Origin: Candidatus Gastranaerophilales bacterium
GTDB lineage: Bacteria; Cyanobacteriota; Vampirovibrionia; Gastranaerophilales; Gastranaerophilaceae
NCBI GenBank assembly: GCA_944325075.1
Contig: CALUYU010000026.1
Coordinates: 1-33,663, forward strand
Length of the DNA: 33,663 nucleotides
Direction of reading: 5' to 3'
A model generated the notes under the pieces. The model saw only the letters and a program-made list of their open reading frames with translations, had not been told where the DNA came from and made no database searches. Of this stretch, positions 24,449 through 31,026 are shown piece by piece. Each line of letters opens with the position of its first letter. Within the stretch, counting starts at the first letter, position 1. The position numbers and the translations under genes are program-made.

Positions 24449-25448
24449 GAGTCAATTAATTGTATCAGGCATGCGGCCTACCGGGAAATTACACCTTGGA
24501 CATTATTTGGGTGTAATCCAAAATTGGGTTAAACTTCAGCATAAATATGACAGCTATTTTTTTGTTGCAGACTGGCATGCTCTAACTACTAAATATGACA
24601 AGACAGAAAATTTAAAAAATGATGTTTTGGATGTTACGATTGATTGGCTTGCGGCCGGAATTGATCCTGAAATTTCTACAATATATGTTCAATCACATAT
24701 CCCGGAAATAGCAGAATTAAATGTGTACTTGGGAATGGTTACTCCGCAAAACTGGGTTGAACGTGACCCTACTTTAAAAGATATGGCAAAAATCCTCAGA
24801 ACCAAAGAAGGACAAAATTCCCAAATAAGTTACGGACTTATGGGTTATCCGGTTCTGATGAGTGCGGATATTATGATGATGAACGCGAATGCCGTGCCGG
24901 TAGGCGTTGACCAGGTAGCCCATATTGAAATTACAAGGGACATTGCAAGAAGATTTAACAATATCTATAACACTGAATTCTTTAATGAACCCCAGCCTAT
25001 CCTGAATCACTGCTCATTAATATGCGGACTTGACGGAAACAAGATGGGTAAATCCTTCCAGAATGACATAAAAATTTCTGATACAGCAGAGGTTACTGCT
25101 AAAAAGGTCATGACCGCTATTACAGATAGAAGCCGTATGAGAAAAACAGACCTTGGACATCCGGATGATTGTGAAGTTGCATTTAAATATTGGAAAATTT
25201 TCGGTTCAGAGCAGGAAGTTTCTATTGTCCGCTCCGAATGCGAAAAGGGAGAACGCGGTTGTGCTGACTGCAAACGCCAATTAGGAGCTAAAATTAATGA
25301 ATGTCTTGCACAGATTCGAGAAAAACGGGTCTATTACGAAAATCATATTGATGAAGTAAAAGATATTTTATCTGAAGGCGATAAAAAAGCCCGTAAACGG
25401 GCCGGAGAAGTTATCGCTCAGGTGCGTGAACTTGTCAGGATGTATTAG
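24447..25448 (+). CDS. trpS: Tryptophanyl-tRNA synthetase
   Basis: 333 residues, the usual bacterial TrpRS size. It charges tRNA-Trp. Class I signatures: P-T-G-K-L-H-L-G-H-Y (11-20, HIGH motif) and N-K-M-G-K-S (near 198-203, KMSKS motif). The tryptophan-pocket region shows Y-P-V-L-M-S-A-D-I and V-P-V-G-V-D-Q-V-A-H. The ATG is preceded by GAAAGG. A strong terminator follows directly. Confidence 0.96.
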   Translation: MSQLIVSGMRPTGKLHLGHYLGVIQNWVKLQHKYDSYFFVADWHALTTKYDKTENLKNDVLDVTIDWLAAGIDPEISTIYVQSHIPEIAELNVYLGMVTPQNWVERDPTLKDMAKILRTKEGQNSQISYGLMGYPVLMSADIMMMNANAVPVGVDQVAHIEITRDIARRFNNIYNTEFFNEPQPILNHCSLICGLDGNKMGKSFQNDIKISDTAEVTAKKVMTAITDRSRMRKTDLGHPDDCEVAFKYWKIFGSEQEVSIVRSECEKGERGCADCKRQLGAKINECLAQIREKRVYYENHIDEVKDILSEGDKKARKRAGEVIAQVRELVRMY

Positions 25449-25483
25449 GACTTAAACCAAAGTTTGATAAAATATATACAAGC

Positions 25484-25520
25484 ATAAAAGCCCGCCGTGA
25501 TTGTTACGGCGGGCTTTTAT
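25484..25520 (+). terminator. Rho-independent terminator of trpS
   Basis: Perfect 15-bp stem ATAAAAGCCCGCCGT / ACGGCGGGCTTTTAT with a 7-base loop GATTGTT. T4 lies within the right arm. Confidence 0.85.
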
Positions 25521-25524
25521 AACA

Positions 25525-25710
25525 AAAAAAAAAAATATTAATTCCTCAAAAATATCCCCACTTTGCGTCTCAGAAAGTGCAGCGCCATAATGTCATGTCT
25601 CAGGCACAAAAAGAAAACATTATGCATCGTGGAAGTTTAAGTACTTAAAACTATTCCCATTGCGTCACACACAGCGACGCGTCATGTAAAAGGGGGGTAG
25701 CCCCCCCCCC
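25525..25710. repeat. Repeat-derived region before the poly-G pilin; no gene
   Basis: After the trpS terminator there is no supported gene until 25762. From about 25640 (CCCATTGCGTCACACACAGC) to 25710 it carries, inverted, the same block seen at 309-370 and 33545-33608. It ends with GGGGGGTAG and a run of 10 C (25701-25710) directly against the -35 box at 25711. Confidence 0.55.
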
Positions 25711-25738
25711 TTGCAAAACTCGAAAAATAATGTATAAT
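25711..25738 (+). promoter_or_regulatory. Promoter of the poly-G pilin module at 25762
   Basis: TTGCAA (25711-25716), 16-bp spacer, TATAAT (25733-25738), then AAAGGAGG eight bases before ATG 25762. It is nearly identical to the promoters at 1597-1624 and 33428-33455. A C10 tract abuts the -35 and could alter promoter strength if its length varies. Confidence 0.75.
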
Positions 25739-25761
25739 AAAAGTAAAAGGAGGATAAAATA

Positions 25762-25812
25762 ATGCTAAAATTCAATTATAGTACGGATTTCCCTAGGGGG
25801 GGGGGGGGCTAG
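25762..25812 (+). other. Strong start upstream of the pilin, put out of frame by the G13 tract
   Basis: ATG 25762 with an excellent GGAGG site reads M-L-K-F-N-Y-S-T-D-F-P-R-G-G-G-G and stops at TAG 25810-25812. If the tract had 12 G (or 15), the same frame would read G-A-R-L-T-P-K-A-L-S-Y-G and continue without a stop into the pilin frame to 27118. That would give a protein of about 450 residues. Confidence 0.7.
25796..25808 (+). repeat. Homopolymer tract of 13 G
   Basis: Uninterrupted G13 between the upstream ATG and the pilin frame. Loss of one G or gain of two joins them. Confidence 0.9.
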
Positions 25813-25828
25813 ACTAACCCCAAAAGCC

Positions 25829-27118
25829 TTGTCCTATGGCCATTACGGCAAATTGCATGTGTCAGGACAACGGTATAGACACGTTTTTGATAATTTCGTA
25901 AGGATAAAATACAGTCAAAATACAGGTTGTAGGTTTTACAACAACAAAATTAAAGTAGGTTGGGGCTTGTCCCTGAGGGACTTCCCTATAACGTGTCGCT
26001 GTGTGGAATATTTTAAAGATAATGTAGGTTGGGGTTTCTACCCCAACCTACATAAAAACTGCGATGACCTCATCGGGAAAAAGTCGATAAATAGTTCCCC
26101 ATGTCATCCTGAAATTGCAGCTCCTCTTGTTGCCGACGTAAAGGAGGCTTACAAGGGAGGGTGCTCGCAGAGTATTTCAGGATCCTACCACCTGCAAGAA
26201 TATACAGATTTCAATATCAATGAATCTAATGTTGGGGTGGAAACCCCAACCTACAATAATATTTCGCTGAATACTAAAGAGCGCAGCATAATATGGCGGC
26301 GCCTCAGGCCACACTCGCCTCGTAAAGTCGCGTTCACCTTGGCGGAAGTTTTTTCACCATACTATTTATCGCCTCGTCGAATTGCATTTACTCTGGCCGA
26401 GGTTTTAATAACCCTAGGCATAATCGGGGTTGTTGCTGCTATGACCCTTCCGTCTCTTATCCAAAAATATCAGGACAAAGAGCTGGCAAATCTTGTAAGA
26501 AAAGTTTACTCTGATGTAAATAATGCTGTTTTAAAAGCTCAATCCGACTTTTCTCTTGTGGGTGATAATTCCGGCTTATTTAATCCATCAAATACACATA
26601 TGCAGACTGCTCAGAATTTTATAAAGTATTTTAACGGAGCCAAAATTTGTGAAAATTCCAGACAAAAAGACTGTTCACATTATTATTATGGGATAAAATA
26701 CGCTTTAATGTATACAGATAACAAACAAACTGCTACGGTATGGGAAAGTGCTTATCCTGCAATAGTACTAAATAATGGAGCAATTTTGTATATAACGCAG
26801 CGCCATAATGCAGACTGCTATGCAATAGAATCCTATGTTCCAACAGATGAACATGGGAGGCCTATTCTTGACGAGAATGGCAACGAACAAGTTCGCTCAA
26901 ACCCAGTACATCTTTGCGGTTCAATTATAATGGATGTAAATGGCACAAAACGACCTAACAGATACGGTCAGGATGTTTATGCTATTATGATTTATAAAAA
27001 TAAAGTAGGGCCGTCATATCAAAAAAATACAGGCAGTGAAAGCTTTAAAAATATATTATCCGGGAAAGATAAATTTATTTATACGGATTATGATAAAGGT
27101 GCAAGCATGAGTCAATAA
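25829..27118 (+). CDS. Type IV pilin-like protein with a very long, repeat-built leader; poly-G controlled
   Basis: The frame is open from the G tract to 27118. TTG 25829 has no ribosome site, so the natural start is probably ATG 25762 in a 12-G state. F-T-L-A-E-V occurs twice: at residue 169 (F-T-L-A-E-V-F-S-P-Y-Y-L-S-P-R-R-I-A) and at residue 187, where it continues L-I-T-L-G-I-I-G-V-V-A-A-M-T-L-P. The second copy is the true pilin helix. The 168 residues before it are translated repeats, including V-G-W-G-F-Y-P-N-L, C-H-P-E-I-A-A-P-L-V-A-D and N-V-G-V-E-T-P-T-Y. The mature domain has several Cys and the family segment D-V-N-G-T-K-R-P-N-R-Y-G-Q-D. A long open frame in AT-rich repeat DNA argues that this leader is or was translated. 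The protein is probably an exported pilin or pseudopilin. Confidence 0.75.
   Translation: MSYGHYGKLHVSGQRYRHVFDNFVRIKYSQNTGCRFYNNKIKVGWGLSLRDFPITCRCVEYFKDNVGWGFYPNLHKNCDDLIGKKSINSSPCHPEIAAPLVADVKEAYKGGCSQSISGSYHLQEYTDFNINESNVGVETPTYNNISLNTKERSIIWRRLRPHSPRKVAFTLAEVFSPYYLSPRRIAFTLAEVLITLGIIGVVAAMTLPSLIQKYQDKELANLVRKVYSDVNNAVLKAQSDFSLVGDNSGLFNPSNTHMQTAQNFIKYFNGAKICENSRQKDCSHYYYGIKYALMYTDNKQTATVWESAYPAIVLNNGAILYITQRHNADCYAIESYVPTDEHGRPILDENGNEQVRSNPVHLCGSIIMDVNGTKRPNRYGQDVYAIMIYKNKVGPSYQKNTGSESFKNILSGKDKFIYTDYDKGASMSQ
26007..26295 (+). repeat. Repeat families inside the translated leader
   Basis: GTAGGTTGGGG / CCCCAACCTAC stem (about 26022-26053), CATCCTGAAATT...TTTCAGGAT arms (about 26103-26204), a second GGGGTGGAAACCCC stem (about 26230-26250), and a block (26258-26293) shared with 1846-1883. 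The C-H-P-E-(I/L)-A-A-P-L-V-A-D segment is also found, in the coding frame, at the left window edge. Confidence 0.65.
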
Positions 27119-27307
27119 CGGTCTTTTTAATGTAATAATCATTTATAACAATACAGAACCAATAAGGATGTTTAACATAACCGGTTCGTATTTTTAAGCT
27201 GCCTGCCGAAACCGGCTGCCGCATAGATAAATTTCATACATTATGACTATATTGCCGCTAATTATCGTATGAAAAGCATTGTAGAGATTTGGAATTTACC
27301 AACACTG

Positions 27308-27496
27308 CTATTCCAGCATTTCTTCAAGCAATTCTGCATTTCTGCTTGCTGTAGTTGATTGTCTTACCTTTTGTTTGTAAATGTAAGTTCTTAATGCCTC
27401 TCTGATAAGTTCGCTTCTAGAACGATTTTCATCTTCTGCAACGTTGTCAATCATGTTCAAAAATTCTTCAGGCATTGAAATTAATACTCTCGCCAT
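27308..27496 (-). CDS. Small ribbon-helix-helix DNA-binding protein (CopG/MetJ-type)
   Basis: 62 residues. The N-terminal strand R-V-L-I-S-M-P-E-E-F is followed by helix L-N-M-I-D-N-V-A-E and the turn plus second helix S-R-S-E-L-I-R-E-A-L-R-T-Y, the classic ribbon-helix-helix pattern. Such proteins act as dimers, either as autoregulators, plasmid copy regulators or antitoxins. AAAAGGAG precedes the ATG. No toxin-like gene is adjacent: the neighbours are a pilin gene and cysK. It is therefore probably a solitary regulator, possibly of itself or of the neighbouring pilin. A palindromic TTATAT-TT-ATATAA upstream (about 27529-27542) could be an operator. Confidence 0.8.
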   Translation of the reverse strand: MARVLISMPEEFLNMIDNVAEDENRSRSELIREALRTYIYKQKVRQSTTASRNAELLEEMLE

Positions 27497-27528
27497 ATAT
27501 ACTCCTTTTTACTATTAATAAAATGCTG

Positions 27529-27542
27529 TTATATTTATATAA
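27529..27542. promoter_or_regulatory. Possible operator upstream of the ribbon-helix-helix gene
   Basis: Dyad TTATAT-TT-ATATAA, 33 bp upstream of the ATG and overlapping a possible -10. AT-rich dyads arise easily by chance here. Confidence 0.25.
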
Positions 27543-27725
27543 AAACATTTAGTTATAAAAAAATGCCAAAAAGTATTTACTTAATATATACAAAATATTG
27601 AAATACTGTCATAACAAGCATTTCAAGGGCTTTAACTGCTTAACATTTGTTTACATTATATAATTTACAAAACAATTTTGAGAAAATATTTTTTTAGAGA
27701 AAACTTTTCTATTAACGACGGTAAA

Positions 27726-28643
27726 TTAATCAAACAGCCCGCTAGATAAATATCTTTCGCCAAAATCAGGCAAAATTGCAACTATAATTTTCCCTTTATT
27801 TTCAGGGCGTTCAGATAATTTTAATGCCGCAAAAATATTTGCCCCGCCCGAAAATCCGGTGAGTATCCCTTCTTCTTTAGCCAGCTTACGCGCCGTTTTT
27901 ATTGCTTCATCATCTTTTACCGGAATTATTTCATCTATAACCGAATGGTCAAAATTTCCCGGAATAAAATTGGCTCCTATCCCCTGAATTTTATGAGGCC
28001 CTGCAGCTTTGCCGGCCAAAACTTGTGAAGAAAAAGGTTCCACTGCCACAGCTTTAATATCAGGATTTTTAGCTTTTAAACCTTTTGCAATCCCGCAAAT
28101 TGTACCGCCGGTTCCAACTCCGGCAACAACAATATCAACCTTTCCGTCTGTATCATTCCAAATTTCTTCAGTTGTAGTTACAATATGAATTTCAGGATTA
28201 GCAGGGTTTGAAAACTGCTGTGGTATAAATGAATCCGGAATTTCTCTATGGAGCTCTTCCGCCTTATCAACTGCTCCCTGCATACCTTTATCACCATCTG
28301 TTAAGACAATATCAGCCCCATAAGCCTTAAGCAGCATACGTCTTTCCTTACTCATTGTATCAGGCATTGTCAAAATCATTTTATATCCCTTAATTGCACA
28401 GACAAAAGCCAGCCCGATTCCGGTATTTCCGCTTGTTGGTTCAATTATTACAGTATCTTTATTAATCAATCCGTCCCGCTCAGCCTGCTCAATCATATTT
28501 AAAGCCGCTCTATCTTTAACTGAACCCGACGGATTTCTGCATTCCAGTTTCCCGACAACAGTTGCCTGACCATTGTTAAGTTTGTTAATTTTCACAAGAG
28601 GAGTATTCCCAACAAGCTCCAAAAGACTTTCTGCAATTTTCAT
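27726..28643 (-). CDS. cysK: Cysteine synthase A (O-acetylserine sulfhydrylase)
   Basis: 305 residues, normal length. A PLP enzyme making cysteine from O-acetylserine and sulfide. PLP lysine K43 in S-V-K-D-R, substrate loop P-T-S-G-N-T-G (69-75), phosphate-binding loop G-V-G-T-G-G-T (175-181), and G-F-S-G-G-A-N near the C-terminus. AAAGGAG precedes the ATG, and a TATAAT lies about 50 bp upstream (28692-28697, minus). It appears monocistronic. A cystathionine-beta-synthase-like activity is less likely given the length. Confidence 0.95.
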   Translation of the reverse strand: MKIAESLLELVGNTPLVKINKLNNGQATVVGKLECRNPSGSVKDRAALNMIEQAERDGLINKDTVIIEPTSGNTGIGLAFVCAIKGYKMILTMPDTMSKERRMLLKAYGADIVLTDGDKGMQGAVDKAEELHREIPDSFIPQQFSNPANPEIHIVTTTEEIWNDTDGKVDIVVAGVGTGGTICGIAKGLKAKNPDIKAVAVEPFSSQVLAGKAAGPHKIQGIGANFIPGNFDHSVIDEIIPVKDDEAIKTARKLAKEEGILTGFSGGANIFAALKLSERPENKGKIIVAILPDFGERYLSSGLFD

Positions 28644-28691
28644 AATTCTCCTTTCCTCTTTTTCTGAAATCAGTTAAGACATACCGGAAAC

Positions 28692-28697
28692 ATTATA
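28692..28697 (-). promoter_or_regulatory. Possible -10 of cysK
   Basis: Minus-strand TATAAT about 50 bp upstream of the ATG. The -35 is unclear, and no riboswitch-like fold was noticed in the short leader. Confidence 0.35.
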
Positions 28698-28797
28698 AAT
28701 GATAAAATATATTAAAAAATATACATAATTATAATACTAAAAAAAATATTTTGTAGTATTATTTATTATTAATGGGAATTAAGAAAAAGGCTGGAAA

Positions 28798-29421
28798 ATG
28801 ATAAGAAAAATTAAAAACTTTCTAAATTTACACTGTGACTTTAAAGTATACAATGCAACTTGGATTGCAATTTTAATTGCTTTAGCTGTTGTTCCGTGCG
28901 TAATGTTTTTACCGGAACATTACGGATATGAAAACGGATTACTGGAAGACATACAAATGTTAGTTCTTCTAACAGGATTTATTTTAGCCGTCAGGTCTAA
29001 AGTTAACAAAAAATTTTTTAACTTTGCTGCATTAATTTTGACAATTATTGCACTAAGAGAAATTAATTGCGGAAGGACATTATTTTTTCCGGTTCCTGGA
29101 GAGGTAAACACATTCTATTCCTGGAAAGAAATTAAATACGGATGGGTTGTGAATCCGATTTACGGATTATATATGGCATGTGTTGCTTTTTACTTTTTCA
29201 AAAATAAATTATTTATAACATTATGGAAAATTATTAAGGAGATAAGATTTCCGGTTTGGAATGTTCTTTTAATGCTCGTTGGGATGGGGCTTGGAATGTA
29301 TGCGGAAAAGGCAATGCACAACATGGTCTTTGAAGAGATAACCGAACTTCTGTTTTACGTTTCACTAACAGGAATAATTTATCTTTACGCATATAATAAA
29401 AATTTTCAGTTTAAAGAATAG
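28798..29421 (+). CDS. Six-helix integral membrane protein, unknown function
   Basis: 207 residues, not assigned to a named family. Six hydrophobic segments at about 20-41, 50-67, 72-87, 119-137, 153-170 and 180-199. Charged residues lie in or near the membrane: R-E-I-N-C-G-R-T after helix 3 and M-V-F-E-E-I-T-E-L before helix 6. They could form a functional site. AAGG lies about eight bases before the ATG. The 3' end overlaps the convergent tatD gene by 11 bp. Confidence 0.75.
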   Translation: MIRKIKNFLNLHCDFKVYNATWIAILIALAVVPCVMFLPEHYGYENGLLEDIQMLVLLTGFILAVRSKVNKKFFNFAALILTIIALREINCGRTLFFPVPGEVNTFYSWKEIKYGWVVNPIYGLYMACVAFYFFKNKLFITLWKIIKEIRFPVWNVLLMLVGMGLGMYAEKAMHNMVFEEITELLFYVSLTGIIYLYAYNKNFQFKE

Positions 29422-30172
29422 AAAATACCCTCTTTGCATTAGCGGTTGTTGCCTGAGCAACTTCTTCATATGAAATCCCGCGAAGTTTAGCAATTTCTTC
29501 TGCGACAAATTTCACGTAGGCAGGCTGATTTTCAGTTCCACGGTATGGTACAGGAGTTAAATAAGGCGCGTCGGTCTCTAATAAAAGTTTATCAAGCGGA
29601 ATATCCATTGCAACTTCTTTTGTTTTTACGGCATTTTTAAAGGTTACAACTCCACCTAACGCAATGTACCAGCCTTCTTTTATACATTCCCTTGAAAATT
29701 CAACGCTGCCGGAAAAACAATGCATAACAACAGCAGAGCCATGATTATATTCTTTTAAAATATCATAAGTATCTTTATGAGCCTCCCTATCATGAATGGA
29801 GATAGGAAGATTTAATTCATTTGCAAGTTTTATCTGTTTAATAAATATTTCTTTCTGAATGTCATTAAAACTTTTATCCCAGTAATAATCAAGTCCGATT
29901 TCACCTATTGCCGCAATTTTACTACTTTTTGCATACTCTTTAATCTTATCAGCCAAGCTGTCATCCCAGTCTCTTGCCTCAGAAGGATGAACCCCAAGCA
30001 TTCCATAAACATTTCCGTATGTTTGGGATAGTTCGTAAATTTTCTCCAGATCTTTCGGGTAAGCACAAGGAACAATAACAATCTCGACCCCGTTTTCCCC
30101 GGCATTTTTAAGAACTTCTTCTGTAGTCATCCCCTCAATCATATCTATATGGGTATGGGTGTCTATTAACAT
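29411..30172 (-). CDS. TatD-family metal-dependent DNase
   Basis: 253 residues. An amidohydrolase-fold TIM barrel. Metal-site motifs in order: D-T-H-T-H-I-D (4-10), G-E-I-G-L-D-Y-Y (about 92), I-H-D-R-E-A-H (about 129), H-C-F-S-G-S (about 153) and E-T-D-A-P-Y-L (about 203). TatD proteins are 3'-5' exonucleases or deoxyribonucleases. The paralogue subtype (TatD, YcfH) cannot be fixed. It is divergent from the gatD-like gene and overlaps the membrane protein at its 3' end. Confidence 0.92.
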   Translation of the reverse strand: MLIDTHTHIDMIEGMTTEEVLKNAGENGVEIVIVPCAYPKDLEKIYELSQTYGNVYGMLGVHPSEARDWDDSLADKIKEYAKSSKIAAIGEIGLDYYWDKSFNDIQKEIFIKQIKLANELNLPISIHDREAHKDTYDILKEYNHGSAVVMHCFSGSVEFSRECIKEGWYIALGGVVTFKNAVKTKEVAMDIPLDKLLLETDAPYLTPVPYRGTENQPAYVKFVAEEIAKLRGISYEEVAQATTANAKRVFSIL

Positions 30173-30230
30173 AAATTCTTCTCTCCATAAAATTATATTT
30201 CAAATAAATTATACCACAAGGCCTAATTTA

Positions 30231-30239
30231 TGATATAAT
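30231..30239 (+). promoter_or_regulatory. Extended -10 box of the gatD-like gene, placed for a leaderless mRNA
   Basis: TGA-TATAAT (30231-30239). Seven bases beyond is 30246, the ATG. The only purine stretch, AAGGA, touches the ATG and is too close to serve as a ribosome site. Confidence 0.5.
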
Positions 30240-30245
30240 AAGGAT

Positions 30246-30980
30246 ATGGAAGAGAGACATTTAAAAATTTCAATTGCTCATCTATATCCCAAACTTTTAA
30301 ATCTATACGGGGATATAGGCAACATTATTACCCTTAAAAAACGCTGTGAATGGCGCGGAATTGAAGTTGAGTTTGAAGAAATAAATATCGGAGATAGTAT
30401 AAAAGAACATGATATTTACTTTATAGGCGGGGGCCAGGACAAACAGCAGGAAGAAGTTGCCGGAGAACTTTATAAACAAAAATCTTTTTTAACGGATGAA
30501 CGAGATAAGAATGCCGTGTTCTTAGGCATATGCGGGGGGTATCAGTTATTCGGGCACTACTATCAGCCGCATAATAAAGAAAAATTAAACGGCATAAGTT
30601 TGATGGATTCCTATACTGTAGCAGGGGACAAAAGATTTATCGGAAATGTTACTGCAAATATAGACTTTTTAACCCCAAATACTCTTGTAGGTTTTGAAAA
30701 CCACAGCGGACTTACATATCTTCAAGGAGAAACCAAACCCCTGGCGCATATTGTAGTCGGCAACGGGAACAACGGGAAAGATAAAACTGAAGGAGCCAGA
30801 TATAAAAATGTGTTCGGAACATATCTTCACGGTTCATTCCTTCCCAAAAACCCGCATTTTGCTGATTATATGATTGAATTAGCACTGGAAAAGCGTTATG
30901 GGGAAAAAATTCCGCTCGCTCAACTTGACGACACGATTGAACTTTCAACCCATAATTCACTTGTTGGGAAATCATATTAA
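30246..30980 (+). CDS. gatD: GatD-like class I glutamine amidotransferase (lipid II isoglutaminyl synthase subunit)
   Basis: 244 residues. CobB/CobQ-type glutaminase domain. The N-terminus L-Y-P-K-L-L-N-L-Y-G-D-I-G-N is the GatD signature. Nucleophile C96 is in G-I-C-G-G-Y-Q and catalytic His H195 in Y-L-H-G-S-F-L-P-K-N-P. In known systems GatD supplies ammonia to MurT, which amidates D-glutamate of the peptidoglycan precursor lipid II. A murT gene, usually adjacent, is not in the window. Without MurT the substrate remains inferred, and other CobQ-like roles are possible. The downstream ATPase gene has its own promoter. Confidence 0.82.
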   Translation: MEERHLKISIAHLYPKLLNLYGDIGNIITLKKRCEWRGIEVEFEEINIGDSIKEHDIYFIGGGQDKQQEEVAGELYKQKSFLTDERDKNAVFLGICGGYQLFGHYYQPHNKEKLNGISLMDSYTVAGDKRFIGNVTANIDFLTPNTLVGFENHSGLTYLQGETKPLAHIVVGNGNNGKDKTEGARYKNVFGTYLHGSFLPKNPHFADYMIELALEKRYGEKIPLAQLDDTIELSTHNSLVGKSY

Positions 30981-30991
30981 TTGTAAATTTC

Positions 30992-31019
30992 TTGTCTTAA
31001 GATAAAAATTACTTATAAT
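30992..31019 (+). promoter_or_regulatory. Promoter of the FliI/SctN-like ATPase gene, placed for a leaderless mRNA
   Basis: TTGTCT (30992-30997), 16-bp spacer, TATAAT (31014-31019). The expected start (31026-31027) coincides with the ATG, and no ribosome-binding site is visible. Confidence 0.55.
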
Positions 31020-31026
31020 TTATATT

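Noticed and set aside
27119-27307. tRNA or terminator in the gap after the pilin at 25829
   Set aside because: No cloverleaf could be drawn. The GAACC/GGTTC arms are far apart and weak.
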